A stretch of DNA of 64,000 nt. Origin: Holophagales bacterium. Its GTDB lineage: Bacteria > Acidobacteriota > Thermoanaerobaculia > Multivoradales > JAGPDF01. Positions 1 through 8,029 of this stretch are shown here, piece by piece (position 1 is the stretch's first letter; every line of letters starts with the position of its first letter). The notes beneath the pieces were generated by a model. It did no database searches and was not told the origin of the DNA. It saw only the letters and a program-made list of their open reading frames with translations. The position numbers were made by a program, and so were the translations under genes. The stretch spans positions 1,302,001 to 1,366,000 of the forward strand of contig CP064972.1 in the NCBI GenBank assembly GCA_016699405.1. Direction: 5' to 3'.

Positions 1-91
1 ACATGCCGTTCGTCGCATGGGCCGCGGGCGCGAGCAGGAGCGCCAGGGCGAGAGCGAGGGCGGCGGCGAGCCAGGTTCTGCTAGCCGGCAT
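1..91 (-). CDS. FadL/OmpP1-like outer-membrane protein, N-terminus only
   Basis: Partial gene running off the left edge; only about 30 codons are visible. They encode a signal peptide (charged MPASRTW start, then an Ala/Leu-rich core ending APAAHA) followed by TNGM. A mature N-terminus of the A-T-N-G type is common in OmpP1/FadL-family porins that import hydrophobic compounds. A strong Shine-Dalgarno (AAGGAGG on the minus strand, about 101-107) precedes the ATG. The start lies inside the last codons of the upstream DsrC-like gene (11-nt overlap), so the two are probably co-transcribed and translationally coupled. The signal peptide is seen directly; the family call is an inference from four residues and is weak. 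Confidence 0.5.
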   Translation of the reverse strand, partial: MPASRTWLAAALALALALLLAPAAHATNGM

Positions 92-449
92 GGGGTTCTT
101 CCTCCTTGAGAAGAGAGCGGCGCGGCAGCGGCCGCGTCCGCGAGGACGGCGCACGAAGCGAGGTCGAGCGCGACAGATCGAGCCCGGCGAGGGTGGCGAT
201 CGCCGCCAGTGGCGCGGCGCCGAACAGCCGGGCGAGGGTCGAGCGGGAGAGCGCGGTGGTGCGAGCGATGGTGGCGAGCGCCGGGATGCGCCCGGAACGT
301 GCGGCCTCCTCGCGGCAGGCGGCGAGCGCCCGCCAGTGGCGCTCGGAGAGTGGGGCGAGCCCGAGCGCGTCGGCGCTTCGCTCGGCCTGGGCGGGAGTCC
401 ACGCCTCCGACCTGGCGAGGCACGAGTCGAGGCGAGAGGGTGAGGGCAT
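81..449 (-). CDS. DsrC/TusE-like protein lacking the C-terminal cysteines
   Basis: 122 aa. The order of conserved positions follows the DsrC/TusE family: W17, a Gly-Leu-x-x-Leu-Ser segment leading to HW (H38-W39), an Arg-rich helix, P56, LxxLFG (72-77) and IATLAGL (84-90), matching the family's W...HW...P...LF...iAGL. DsrC and TusE carry sulfur as persulfide or trisulfide on one or two cysteines at the extreme C-terminus. Here the tail after AGL is basic, ends EEEPHAG, and has no cysteine, so a classical sulfur-relay role is unlikely. Cysteine-less DsrC-like proteins have been discussed as regulators; that is family knowledge, not shown here. It sits behind a candidate sigma-54 promoter and overlaps the start of the porin-like gene. 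Confidence 0.65.
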   Translation of the reverse strand: MPSPSRLDSCLARSEAWTPAQAERSADALGLAPLSERHWRALAACREEAARSGRIPALATIARTTALSRSTLARLFGAAPLAAIATLAGLDLSRSTSLRAPSSRTRPLPRRSLLKEEEPHAG

Positions 450-476
450 GCGGTCGATCGCTCCGCCGTGTCCTAG

Positions 477-491
477 AGCACGGAGCGTGCC
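477..491 (-). promoter_or_regulatory. Candidate sigma-54 (-24/-12) promoter
   Basis: On the minus strand the sequence GGCACGCTCCGTGCT gives the diagnostic GG at 491-490 and GC at 479-478, separated by 10 nt. It agrees well with the sigma-54 consensus TGGCACG-N4-TTGC, with T to C before GG and T to G before TGC. The predicted transcription start is about 12 nt further on, roughly 17 nt before the ATG at 449. The gene just upstream encodes a sigma-54 activator. Confidence 0.55.
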
Positions 492-541
492 GCGATGAAA
501 ACGGGCCGGACGAGTCTGTTTTCTGGTCTTTCGAGGCGAGC

Positions 542-595
542 CTGAAACGTCACGTTGCTACGCGACGTTTCAGGCGAAACGCAACGTTGCTACGC
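542..595. promoter_or_regulatory. Tandem 20-bp element with inverted repeat: candidate activator binding sites (UAS)
   Basis: GAAACGTCACGTTGCTACGC at 544-563 recurs as GAAACGCAACGTTGCTACGC at 576-595 (18/20 identical, same orientation, start-to-start 32 bp, about three helical turns). The first copy is also embedded in a perfect 9-bp inverted repeat, CTGAAACGT (542-550) and ACGTTTCAG (565-573). The array lies about 50-105 bp upstream of the candidate -24 element, a usual place for enhancer sites, and the second copy overlaps the stop codon of the sigma-54 activator gene. A terminator is less likely because no T-run follows on the minus strand. Confidence 0.55.
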
Positions 596-1984
596 TGAAA
601 CGCCGAGCCCCAGCTCGCGCATGCGCCGCCAGAGCGTCGTGCGGGAGAGCCCGAGGGCCCGGGCCGCCTCGTCGCGTCGCCAGCGGGCGGCCTCGAGGGC
701 GACGAGGAGGCGCTCGCGTTCGTCCCGCGGGGCGGTCGGCTGGCTCCCCGCCGGCGGCCGGCTCTCGACCGGGCTCGGCACGCTCCGCGCCGGCAAACGA
801 GCTTCGGCCGGGAGGTCCTCCGGCAGGATGGTCTGGCGCCGGCAGACGGCGAGCGCGTACTCGAGGGCGTTCTCGAGCTCGCGCACGTTCCCCGGCCAGT
901 CGTAGGCGAGGAGCGCTCGCAGCGCGTCGGGGGAGAGGCGCACCTCCCGCCCGCTGCGCCGCGCGGCGCGGGCGAGCAGATGGCGGGTGAGCGGCTCGAC
1001 GTCTTCGCGGCGCGCACGCAGCGGCGGCACCTCGACGGGAACGACGCGCAGGCGGTAGTAGAGGTCCTCGCGGAATCGCCCTTCACGCACCGCGCGGGAC
1101 AGGTCGAGGTGGGTCGCCGCGAGGATGCGGGCATCGCTCTCTCGGGTCCGGCTTTCGCCGACCCGCTCGAAGGTGCGCTCCTGCAGGACGCGCAGGAGCT
1201 TGCCCTGGAGCGAGAGCGGCAGGTCGCCGATCTCGTCGAGAAAGAGCGTGCCGTGCTCGGCGAGCTCGAAACGACCGGCGCGGTCGCGCACGGCGCCGGT
1301 GAATGCGCCGCGCACGTGGCCGAAGAGCTCGCTCTCCAGCAGCTCTCCCGGCAGCGCCGCGCAGTTGACCGCCACGAAGGCGCCGCTGCGCCGTCCGGAG
1401 TGGAGATGGAAGGCGCGGGCGACGAGCTCCTTGCCGGTGCCGCTCTCGCCGGAGAGCAGGACCGTGGCGTCGCTCTCGGCAAGGTTCTCGATCAGGCGGA
1501 AGATGTTCTGCATCGCCTGCGAGCGCGCGACGAGGCCCGAGAAGTGGATGATGCCCGGCTCGGCTCCGGGCTCGAGCGCCTCCTCGGCGGGGCGCATGAC
1601 GACGACGTAGGCGACCCCGGGGTCACAGAGGTCGTCGCGGCGTTCGACGAGTGGCGCGGCGGTCACCGAAACCCGCCGCGGTCGCCGCCCGGCGAGTTGC
1701 AAGGTGGCGCCCCAGCCCTCACGCCGTTCGCCGGCTTCGACAGCGGCGCGCAGCGCCCCGGCGGAACCGAACAGCTCGGCGCCGAGCAGCTCCTCGAGCG
1801 TCGCACCGACGAGACTCGCGGCGGTGCCGTCGCCGCCCATGGCGTCGATGCCGTGCGAGGCATGGACGACCCGCCAGCGGGGATCGGCGCACAGCACGAC
1901 CCGCCCGAGCGAGGAGAAGACGCGGTCGATGCCGCCGATCATCGCGGCGACGGCAGCCTGATCGGAGAGCGCGCGGCGGGCCAT
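590..1984 (-). CDS. Sigma-54-dependent transcriptional activator (PAS-like, AAA+, Fis-type HTH)
   Basis: 464 aa from the ATG at 1984; an open frame continues upstream but would run into sppA, so the internal start is preferred. Residues about 10-140 look like a PAS-type sensor. The AAA+ core has Walker A GESGTGKE (179-186), the GAFTGA loop that contacts sigma-54 (226-231), Walker B LFLDEIG (247-253) and the WPGNVREL segment. The C-terminal ~35 residues form a Fis-type helix-turn-helix (RRDEAARALGLSRTTLWRRM). No receiver domain is present, so the signal is probably sensed by the PAS-like domain. The gene lies directly upstream of a candidate sigma-54 promoter and repeated elements in the same orientation, so its target is probably the DsrC-like/porin pair. 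Confidence 0.92.
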   Translation of the reverse strand: MARRALSDQAAVAAMIGGIDRVFSSLGRVVLCADPRWRVVHASHGIDAMGGDGTAASLVGATLEELLGAELFGSAGALRAAVEAGERREGWGATLQLAGRRPRRVSVTAAPLVERRDDLCDPGVAYVVVMRPAEEALEPGAEPGIIHFSGLVARSQAMQNIFRLIENLAESDATVLLSGESGTGKELVARAFHLHSGRRSGAFVAVNCAALPGELLESELFGHVRGAFTGAVRDRAGRFELAEHGTLFLDEIGDLPLSLQGKLLRVLQERTFERVGESRTRESDARILAATHLDLSRAVREGRFREDLYYRLRVVPVEVPPLRARREDVEPLTRHLLARAARRSGREVRLSPDALRALLAYDWPGNVRELENALEYALAVCRRQTILPEDLPAEARLPARSVPSPVESRPPAGSQPTAPRDERERLLVALEAARWRRDEAARALGLSRTTLWRRMRELGLGVSA

Positions 1985-2042
1985 CGGCGAGAAGAGGGAC
2001 CCGCGCCGGCCGACGAGCGGGCGGCGCGGGTCGTGGCGAGGC

Positions 2043-3899
2043 TCAGCGCACCTCGCAGAGGCAGTGGGCGAAGAGCCCCTGCGGATCGTCGAGCTCGGCG
2101 AGGGCACGCACCTCGCGCGTGATCTCGGTCAGGCGGCGAGCCGGCGAGAGCCCGCGCGGCCTCGACACGTCGTCGAGCCGCACCAGCCGAGCCGTGGAGT
2201 TGAGGATGTCGGCGGCGAGCTGCTCTTTCCAGTCCGCCTCCTTCTCGACCCAGATGACCTTCGGCTCTCCTTCGAGCTTGGCGAGCTTGCCCGCCGCGGC
2301 GATGGCCGCGGAGAGGTCGCCGAGCTCGTCGACGAGGCCGAGCCGCTTGGCGTCGGCCCCGCTCCAGACGCGACCGCGGGCGATCTTGTCGACCTCGTCG
2401 CGCGTCATCTTGCGCGCCTGGCCGACGCGAGTGAGGAACTCCTCGTAGCCGCGGTCGATCATCGTCTGGATGAGCTCGCCGGCGCGCGGGTCGAGCGCCC
2501 GGTCGACGCGCACGGCACCGGAGAGCCAGGTCGTGCCGACACCGTCGACGTGGACGCCGAGGTACTTGGCGAGCGGCTTCTGGAAGGTCGGGATCATTCC
2601 GAAGATGCCGATCGAGCCGGTGAGCGTGTCGGGGCTGGCGAAGATGCGGTCGGAGGCGGTGGAGATCCAGTAGCCGCCCGAGGCGGCGAGCGAGCCCATC
2701 GACACGACCACCGGCTTGCCAGCGGCGCGCGCCAGCTCGGCCTCGCGCCGGATGAGCTCGGAAGCGAAGGCGCTCCCGCCGGGCGAGTCGACGCGCAGCA
2801 CGATCGCCTTGATCTGGTCGTCCTCGCGTGCCTGCCGGATGAGCGCCGCCGTGGAGTCGCCGCCGATCTCGCCGGAGGGCTTGGTGCCGTCGGCGATCGT
2901 CCCCTTGGCGACGACGACGCCGACGGCGTCGCCCTTCACCGGCTTGCGGTCGCGCAGCCCCTTCGCCTTGAGATAGTCGGCGAAGGCGATCTGGTTGAAG
3001 CTCTTCGACTCCGCGTCCTTGCCGACCAGCTCGATCATCCGCGCCCGCACCTCGTCGCGATTCGACAGCTTGTCGACCAGCTTGTCGGCCAGCGCCATCT
3101 TCGCGGCGTCGCCGTGGGCGGCCCGCAGCCGCCCGTCGACGCCCTCGATGCTGGCGATCACCTCGCCGGGGGTGAGCTTGCGCGCCGCGGCGACGTCGGC
3201 GACCCACGAGCCCCAGAGGTCGCCGAGCAGATCCTGGTACGAATCGCGCGCCTCGGGCGAGATGTCGTCGCGCAGATACGGCTCGACCGCCGACTTGTAC
3301 TCGCCGACGCGGAAGACGTGGACGTCGACCTCGTACTTGTCCAGCCCCTCCTTGAAGTAGGGGCGCCAGATGCCGTAGCCCTCGACGAGCACCATGCCGA
3401 GAGGGTTGAGGTGCACCTCGTCGGCCTGCGCGGCGAGGAAGTAGGAGGCGTTGCCGTAGCTGTCGGCCGCGGCGATCACTTTCTTGCCGCTGGTCTTGAA
3501 GTCGACGAGGGCCGCCTTGAGATCCTGCAGCTTGCTCGGCCCGATCGCGCCGAGCTCGTCGAGCCCGAGGTAGACCGCCTGAATGCGGTCGTCGCTCTTG
3601 GCGGCGTGCAGGGCGTCGGTGAGGTCCTTGAGCAGCGTCTCGGCATCGGCCGAGCCGTCGAGCTTGCGCATCGCCTGGGCGACCGGGTCGCCGGTCAGCT
3701 GCTCGACCACGGCGCCCTTCGGGTTGAGCACCAGCGCCGCCTTGCCCGGCACCTTTGGCTTGCTCCCGCCGGCGGCGGCGAAGAGAGCGATGACGATCAG
3801 CAGGAAGATCGCGTTGACCACGATCCGCCGCGACAGATCCACCCCGCGCCAGATCGCGCGCAGGAAGCGGAAGAGGATATTGGGCCGTTCGTTCTCCAT
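2043..3899 (-). CDS. sppA: Signal peptide peptidase SppA, long (67K) type
   Basis: 618 aa, the length of Escherichia coli-type SppA with tandem protease-fold halves. An N-terminal membrane anchor lies at about residues 25-43. The Ser-Lys dyad is recognisable: K202 in GEYKSAVEPY corresponds to the E. coli catalytic lysine, and S407 in MGSLAASGGYWIS is the nucleophile. The enzyme clears remnant signal peptides in the membrane, with its active site on the periplasmic side. The ATG is preceded by GGAGGG. On the minus strand TAGAAT about 50 nt upstream could be a -10, without a convincing -35. Confidence 0.95.
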   Translation of the reverse strand: MENERPNILFRFLRAIWRGVDLSRRIVVNAIFLLIVIALFAAAGGSKPKVPGKAALVLNPKGAVVEQLTGDPVAQAMRKLDGSADAETLLKDLTDALHAAKSDDRIQAVYLGLDELGAIGPSKLQDLKAALVDFKTSGKKVIAAADSYGNASYFLAAQADEVHLNPLGMVLVEGYGIWRPYFKEGLDKYEVDVHVFRVGEYKSAVEPYLRDDISPEARDSYQDLLGDLWGSWVADVAAARKLTPGEVIASIEGVDGRLRAAHGDAAKMALADKLVDKLSNRDEVRARMIELVGKDAESKSFNQIAFADYLKAKGLRDRKPVKGDAVGVVVAKGTIADGTKPSGEIGGDSTAALIRQAREDDQIKAIVLRVDSPGGSAFASELIRREAELARAAGKPVVVSMGSLAASGGYWISTASDRIFASPDTLTGSIGIFGMIPTFQKPLAKYLGVHVDGVGTTWLSGAVRVDRALDPRAGELIQTMIDRGYEEFLTRVGQARKMTRDEVDKIARGRVWSGADAKRLGLVDELGDLSAAIAAAGKLAKLEGEPKVIWVEKEADWKEQLAADILNSTARLVRLDDVSRPRGLSPARRLTEITREVRALAELDDPQGLFAHCLCEVR

Positions 3900-3984
3900 G
3901 GATCCCTCCGGAAGGGCCTGGGCGGACTCTGCCCGGGTCCAAGGATTCTACGCGCGGGAGGACCCGGAGTTGTGGAAAGGCCCC

Positions 3985-5187
3985 CTAGGGACGGGCGCGG
4001 TGAAGCAGCAGACAACCAGCGGCGGCGACGAGAAGGCCGAGAAGAGTCAGGCCATGGGGGTCGAGAGTCGGCACGTCGATCAGGAAGCCTCGGCGATTGG
4101 GGTAGACCCAGAGGCCGCTGTTGGGGCCGTTGTCGACCACCAGTTCGGGAGCGCCGTCTCGGGCGAGATCGGCGATGACCAGGGCGTCCGACGTTGCAGG
4201 CAGATCGAGAGTCGCGTATTCAATTAGACCGTCCGTCACGGCTCCGCGGAAGAAGTGGGCTCTGGGCGCGAAGGAGGACGAGAACACGAACTCGGTTCGA
4301 CCGTCCCCATCGATGTCCATGGCAGCACCCTGGCTGGGCCCGTCCGGAAAGAGAGTGAATACCGAGTCTGCGAAGGCTCCCCCTCCGACCGATCTCGCGA
4401 TGCCGATCTGCTTCGGGACGCCGTAATGGACGATGACGAGATCGTCGAGGCCGTCTCCGTCGGCATCTCCCACGAATGGCAGGGAAGTCTGAGGAGGGAG
4501 GAGTGGGCCGTCGAACTCTGTTCCATAGAGTCCTCCCGCAGTACCCAACGCTACTCGGATGCGGATCGTGTTCGTGAACCCGTTGTACACGGCCCTCGCC
4601 CGATCTGGCCAGGCGTCGCCGTCAAAGTCACCGACGACTGCATGGAGAGCCAAACAGCCTGAGCCGGAGGTGAATGTACCGTCACCGCCGCCGAGCCAAC
4701 CCACCGAGGTGGCTGCCACGTCGCGGTGGCCGTCGCCGTTGCAGTCTCGAATCTCCAAGGTCTCGGGCGTGAGCGGACTCGGCTCGAGCGCCTGGTACCA
4801 ATGGTAGCCGCCGGCACCATCGCTCAGATTGACGTACGCGGTAGCGAGATCGGAGGAAGCCCACGCGAAATCGCCGAACCCATCCTCGTTGAGGTCTCCG
4901 GCGGCCAGAGAGACCGGGGCACCGGTAAGGAAGCTCGGTCCGACACGCAACAAGCTCGTGCGGTCTCCGAACAAGACCTGCCCGTGGCTCGGGCCGGCAG
5001 TACTCACGTCGGGCAGGCCGTCGCCATCGATGTCCTGCACGACGAGGCGCCAAGATACGTCGTTGGTGGGTGCGAGAAAAGGCTGGTCGAACGGGAGCAG
5101 CTGGCCGGAGGCAGGGGCGGCGAAACTGCTCCACGCGGCCGCGATCAGAAATGCGAAGAAGGTGGAGCGGAAGTGGGAGGTGAGCAT
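3985..5187 (-). CDS. Secreted VCBS/FG-GAP repeat protein with IPTL-like C-terminal sorting signal
   Basis: 400 aa. The N-terminal signal peptide (MLTSHFRSTFFAFLIAAAW...ASG) is followed by repeated Asp-rich VCBS/FG-GAP blades such as DIDGDGLPDV, DLNEDGFGDF, DCNGDGHRDV, DADGDGLDDL and DIDGDGRTEF, which bind calcium in beta-propellers. The C-terminus has VPTLDPHGLTLLGLL, a hydrophobic stretch and HRARP. This is the layout of IPTL-CTERM-type signals (short motif, one transmembrane helix, basic end) used for sorting and anchoring at the envelope. No sortase-like enzyme is seen in the window. Base composition is less GC-rich than the neighbours. The ligand is unknown. Confidence 0.85.
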   Translation of the reverse strand: MLTSHFRSTFFAFLIAAAWSSFAAPASGQLLPFDQPFLAPTNDVSWRLVVQDIDGDGLPDVSTAGPSHGQVLFGDRTSLLRVGPSFLTGAPVSLAAGDLNEDGFGDFAWASSDLATAYVNLSDGAGGYHWYQALEPSPLTPETLEIRDCNGDGHRDVAATSVGWLGGGDGTFTSGSGCLALHAVVGDFDGDAWPDRARAVYNGFTNTIRIRVALGTAGGLYGTEFDGPLLPPQTSLPFVGDADGDGLDDLVIVHYGVPKQIGIARSVGGGAFADSVFTLFPDGPSQGAAMDIDGDGRTEFVFSSSFAPRAHFFRGAVTDGLIEYATLDLPATSDALVIADLARDGAPELVVDNGPNSGLWVYPNRRGFLIDVPTLDPHGLTLLGLLVAAAGCLLLHRARP

Positions 5188-5271
5188 CGCGTAGACCTCA
5201 CAGGAATGCTTCTATTTTACGCGAGTGCAATACTCCGAGATATTCCCTTGGGTATCCACGAGAAGCGAAAG

Positions 5272-5294
5272 GGCCACCGACCCCGTCGGTGGCC
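5272..5294 (-). terminator. Rho-independent-type hairpin
   Basis: A perfect 10-bp stem (GGCCACCGAC / GTCGGTGGCC) with a CCC loop. On the minus strand it lies about 40 nt after the stop of the 5334-5897 gene and is followed by CCTTTCGCTTCT. The plus-strand tail is also pyrimidine-rich (TCTTCCTTCC), so it could work both ways, but only minus-strand genes flank it. Confidence 0.65.
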
Positions 5295-5333
5295 TCTTCC
5301 TTCCTATTCGGCCGAATCCGGTGAGAACCGCGC

Positions 5334-5897
5334 TCAGGCGCCCGGGGCGGGGCCGAAGGAGCGGGTGAAGAGGTCCTGGATGGCGGTGCGGCCCTCGGGG
5401 GTGAGGTTGCGCGTGCCGGTGCCGGCGAAGGGGCGCTCACCGATCGTCGGCTGGTCGGGGACCCAGTGCCCGTCGCGCCAGGTGAACCAGCCGGCGCGCT
5501 CCTGGTCGTAGACGTGGAGGTGGCGGTTGAAGAGCTTGGCGAGCTCGACGCCCCAGCCGGTGCCGCCCTTGACGGTGTCGTCGGCCTGGATCCAGCCGAT
5601 GGCGAAGACCTGATACGACTCGTTGACCATGTGGAAGATCGACTGGATGACGCGGCGCACCTTCTCGGCCTCGTGGTAGGTGCGGCCCATGCGCTTCGAG
5701 ACGATCTCCATGCTGACGTCGCCCTTGGCGAGCTCGTCTTCGGAGAGGGTGCGGACATCCTCGCCCCACTCCATGGCATGCCCTTCGAAGGAGAACGTGG
5801 TCTCGCGGATCCCCCAGCGCTTGGCCGAGCGACCGAACTCCGCCTCGGCGCCCTTGTGGCCGCCGCTGTACATGACGACTTTCTGATGATGGTGCAT
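5334..5897 (-). CDS. SLOG/YpsA-like Rossmann-fold protein of unknown function
   Basis: 187 aa from the ATG at 5897, which has GGGGAG about 9 nt upstream. The chain opens with basic residues, then VVMYSGGHKGAEAEFG, a Gly-rich loop of the SLOG/YpsA type. Near the end comes VKGGTGWGVELAK before a predicted helix and strand (LHVYDQER), like the second nucleotide- or ligand-binding motif of that superfamily. SLOG proteins bind nucleotides or related ligands, and many act in nucleotide signalling or defence. There is no membrane segment and no obvious catalytic signature. It stands alone between a terminator and a divergent gene. The fold is inferred from motif order; the function is not known. Confidence 0.6.
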   Translation of the reverse strand: MHHHQKVVMYSGGHKGAEAEFGRSAKRWGIRETTFSFEGHAMEWGEDVRTLSEDELAKGDVSMEIVSKRMGRTYHEAEKVRRVIQSIFHMVNESYQVFAIGWIQADDTVKGGTGWGVELAKLFNRHLHVYDQERAGWFTWRDGHWVPDQPTIGERPFAGTGTRNLTPEGRTAIQDLFTRSFGPAPGA

Positions 5898-6034
5898 CGG
5901 CTTGACTCCCCGGGGATTGCCCCTGCAGAAAACCGGCGGATCATAGCGTAGCGCCCACGAGGACGTTGACCCGTCGAGGATCTCTACCATACGCTGCCGG
6001 GAATCCACCGGGGCCGGGGTAGGGGGATCCCTCG

Positions 6035-6973
6035 ATGCGAGTGTTGGTGGCGGTGGGCAGCGCAAGGCTGCGACGGGAGCTCGACGAGCTCCTGGCCGAC
6101 TGGCGGTTTGCCCCGGAAAGCCACGGCGATGGCCTCTCGGCCTGGGAAGCGCTCGAGGCGCCCGGCGGACCGCGCCTCGCCTTCTGGCAGGTCGATCTTC
6201 CCGGTCTCGACGCCCTCGCGGCAGCCCGCCGACTGCGCGGGGTCGATGCTCCCCGTTATGTGCACCTGCTCGTCCTCGCCGAGCGGGGCGAGGCGACGCC
6301 GCCGCTCGCTGCCGTCGATGCCGGAGCGGACGACGTGCTCTTCCTGCCGGTGAATGCCGAGGAGCTGCGCGTGCGCCTGGCATTGGCGCGCCGGGCGCTG
6401 CATCTGCAGGAGAAGCTCACGGTCCTCACCGACGTCGTCCGCCACCAGGCCGATCGCGACCCGGTGACCAACGTGTGGAACCGCCGCGCCATCGCCGAGA
6501 TGCTGGCGCGCGAGCTGACCCGGGCCTGCCGCGACAACGACTGGGTCACCGTGCTCGCGCTGCATCTCGACGGCTTCAAGGAGCTCAACGAGACCCACGG
6601 CCCGGAGGCCGGAGACGGCGTGATCCGCGAGGCTGCCGAGCGCCTGCGCACGGCGATCCGCGCCTCCGACTGGCTGGGGCGGAACGTGGCGGCGAAGTAC
6701 TTCCTCCTCCTGCCCGGCTGCAATCCCGACCGGGCCGTGGCGACCGCCGAACGGCTGCGTCACGCCTCGGCCGAGAAGCCGTTCCCGCTCGGCGAGGGGC
6801 GGAGCGTGGTGCTCACGGCCAGTGTCGGGCTCGCCTCCGACCGCGGCGGATCGATCAGCGCCGAGGAGTTGCTCGACCGCGCCTCCGAGGCGCTGCGGCG
6901 CGCCCGTTCCGAGGGCGGCGACACCATCCGTCAAGCGCTCCCCACCCAAGCGGGACAACTGCCGCTCGCCTAG
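6035..6973 (+). CDS. Degenerate receiver-GGDEF fusion, probably catalytically inactive
   Basis: 312 aa. Residues 1-120 have the pattern of a response-regulator receiver and residues ~130-305 that of a GGDEF domain (NVWNRRAIAEML, LHLDGFKELNETHGPEAGD). The working residues are changed in both. The phospho-acceptor Asp before LPG is Q52, the acidic pair after the first strand is missing (MRVLVAVGSARL), and the conserved Lys of the KP motif is L104. The GGDEF signature is replaced by V218-A-A-K-Y222, although the metal-ligand Asp of LDGFK (D179) remains. Diguanylate cyclase activity and phosphorylation are therefore unlikely; a ligand-sensing or scaffold role is an inference. The reading frame is intact and GC-rich, so it is not an obvious pseudogene. 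Confidence 0.8.
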   Translation: MRVLVAVGSARLRRELDELLADWRFAPESHGDGLSAWEALEAPGGPRLAFWQVDLPGLDALAAARRLRGVDAPRYVHLLVLAERGEATPPLAAVDAGADDVLFLPVNAEELRVRLALARRALHLQEKLTVLTDVVRHQADRDPVTNVWNRRAIAEMLARELTRACRDNDWVTVLALHLDGFKELNETHGPEAGDGVIREAAERLRTAIRASDWLGRNVAAKYFLLLPGCNPDRAVATAERLRHASAEKPFPLGEGRSVVLTASVGLASDRGGSISAEELLDRASEALRRARSEGGDTIRQALPTQAGQLPLA

Positions 6974-7171
6974 GCGTCACGCCTGACTGCCGGCCACACG
7001 CGCCACCCGCCCGGGTCTCCGGCTCACGCACGGGACCAGGACGAGTGGGTGGTCGCGCAGAAGTCCGTCCCTCCCCCCCGCGTCGTCCCGACCGGCAGGA
7101 GGGTCCGACCACGTCTCCTGCTCTCGCGCCGGTAGACCCGGGGGAAGCAGGACGGAACGGCGGCGCGTCGA

Positions 7172-7846
7172 CTACTTGACGATCTCGATCAGCTCGACCT
7201 CGAACACCAGCGTGGCACCGGGCGGGATGCCCGGACGGCCACGGTCGCCGTAGGCGAGCTCGGCCGGGCAGACCAGCTTCGCCTTGCCGCCGACCTTCAT
7301 CTTCTGGAGACCTTCGGTCCAACAGGGGATGACGCCGTTCAGCGCGAACTCGGCCGGCTGGCCGCGCCCGATCGAGCTGTCGAACTCGGTGCCGTCGACG
7401 AGCGTGCCGCGGTAGTGGACCTTGACCTTGTCGGTGGCGGCGGGCGTGGCGCCGGTCCCCGCCAGCGTCTCGCGGTAGACGAGCCCGGTGGCGGTTTTCT
7501 GGGCCCCCGACTCCTTGGACGCCGCGTCGAGGAGCGCCTTGCCACGCTCCTTCTCCGCGGCGGCGCGCTTCTCGGCGCGAGCCTGGACGAATCCCTGGAC
7601 CTTCGGTGCGAACTCCTCGGCCTTGACCGCCGGCTTGCCGGCGTGGGCGTCGGAGATCGCCCGCAGGACGAGCTGCAGCTCGGCGTCGGTCAGGCCGAGG
7701 GTGGCGAGGTTGCGGTGGAGCATCAGGCCGATGGTGTAGACGGCCTTCTCGTCGTCGGTCGACGGCGCCGGCGTGTCGGCGAAGATCGGTGCTGCGGCGA
7801 CAGCGAGCAGCAGGGCGAGGAGCGGAACGGCGAGCTTGCGGGTCAT
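7172..7846 (-). CDS. Periplasmic FKBP-type peptidyl-prolyl isomerase (FkpA/Mip-like)
   Basis: 224 aa. A signal peptide (MTRKLAVPLLALLLAVAAAPIFA) is followed by an alpha-helical dimerisation region (about 30-115) as in FkpA and Mip. The FKBP domain contains VKVHYRGTLVDGTEFDSS, NGVIPCWTEGLQKMKVGGKAKLVCP and LAYGDRGRPGIPPGATLVFEVELIEI. It would catalyse proline isomerisation and chaperone folding in the periplasm. The usual VI-x-GW segment reads VIPCW, a mild deviation in the active-site wall. The ATG is preceded by CCGGAGGAATTCG. It converges with the receiver-GGDEF gene. Confidence 0.93.
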   Translation of the reverse strand: MTRKLAVPLLALLLAVAAAPIFADTPAPSTDDEKAVYTIGLMLHRNLATLGLTDAELQLVLRAISDAHAGKPAVKAEEFAPKVQGFVQARAEKRAAAEKERGKALLDAASKESGAQKTATGLVYRETLAGTGATPAATDKVKVHYRGTLVDGTEFDSSIGRGQPAEFALNGVIPCWTEGLQKMKVGGKAKLVCPAELAYGDRGRPGIPPGATLVFEVELIEIVK

Positions 7847-8029
7847 CGAATTCCTCCGGAATCGGGCTTTCGGGCGCGGGCAGCCGGAGCGGCCGATCGC
7901 GCAGGGCTCGGACGCCGTACCCTAGGCAGGAGTGCGCCGGCGGTCAAGGTGGGGTGTCACCGGGCTCGCCGAAGCGGCGGCGCTTGGGGTGTCCGGCGGG
8001 GACCTGACAGACTCGCCGCGGAGGAACCG

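Noticed and set aside
6974..7171. Gene or RNA in the gap between the receiver-GGDEF and FKBP genes
   Set aside because: No start with a ribosome-binding site, no coding pattern and no convincing terminator was found.
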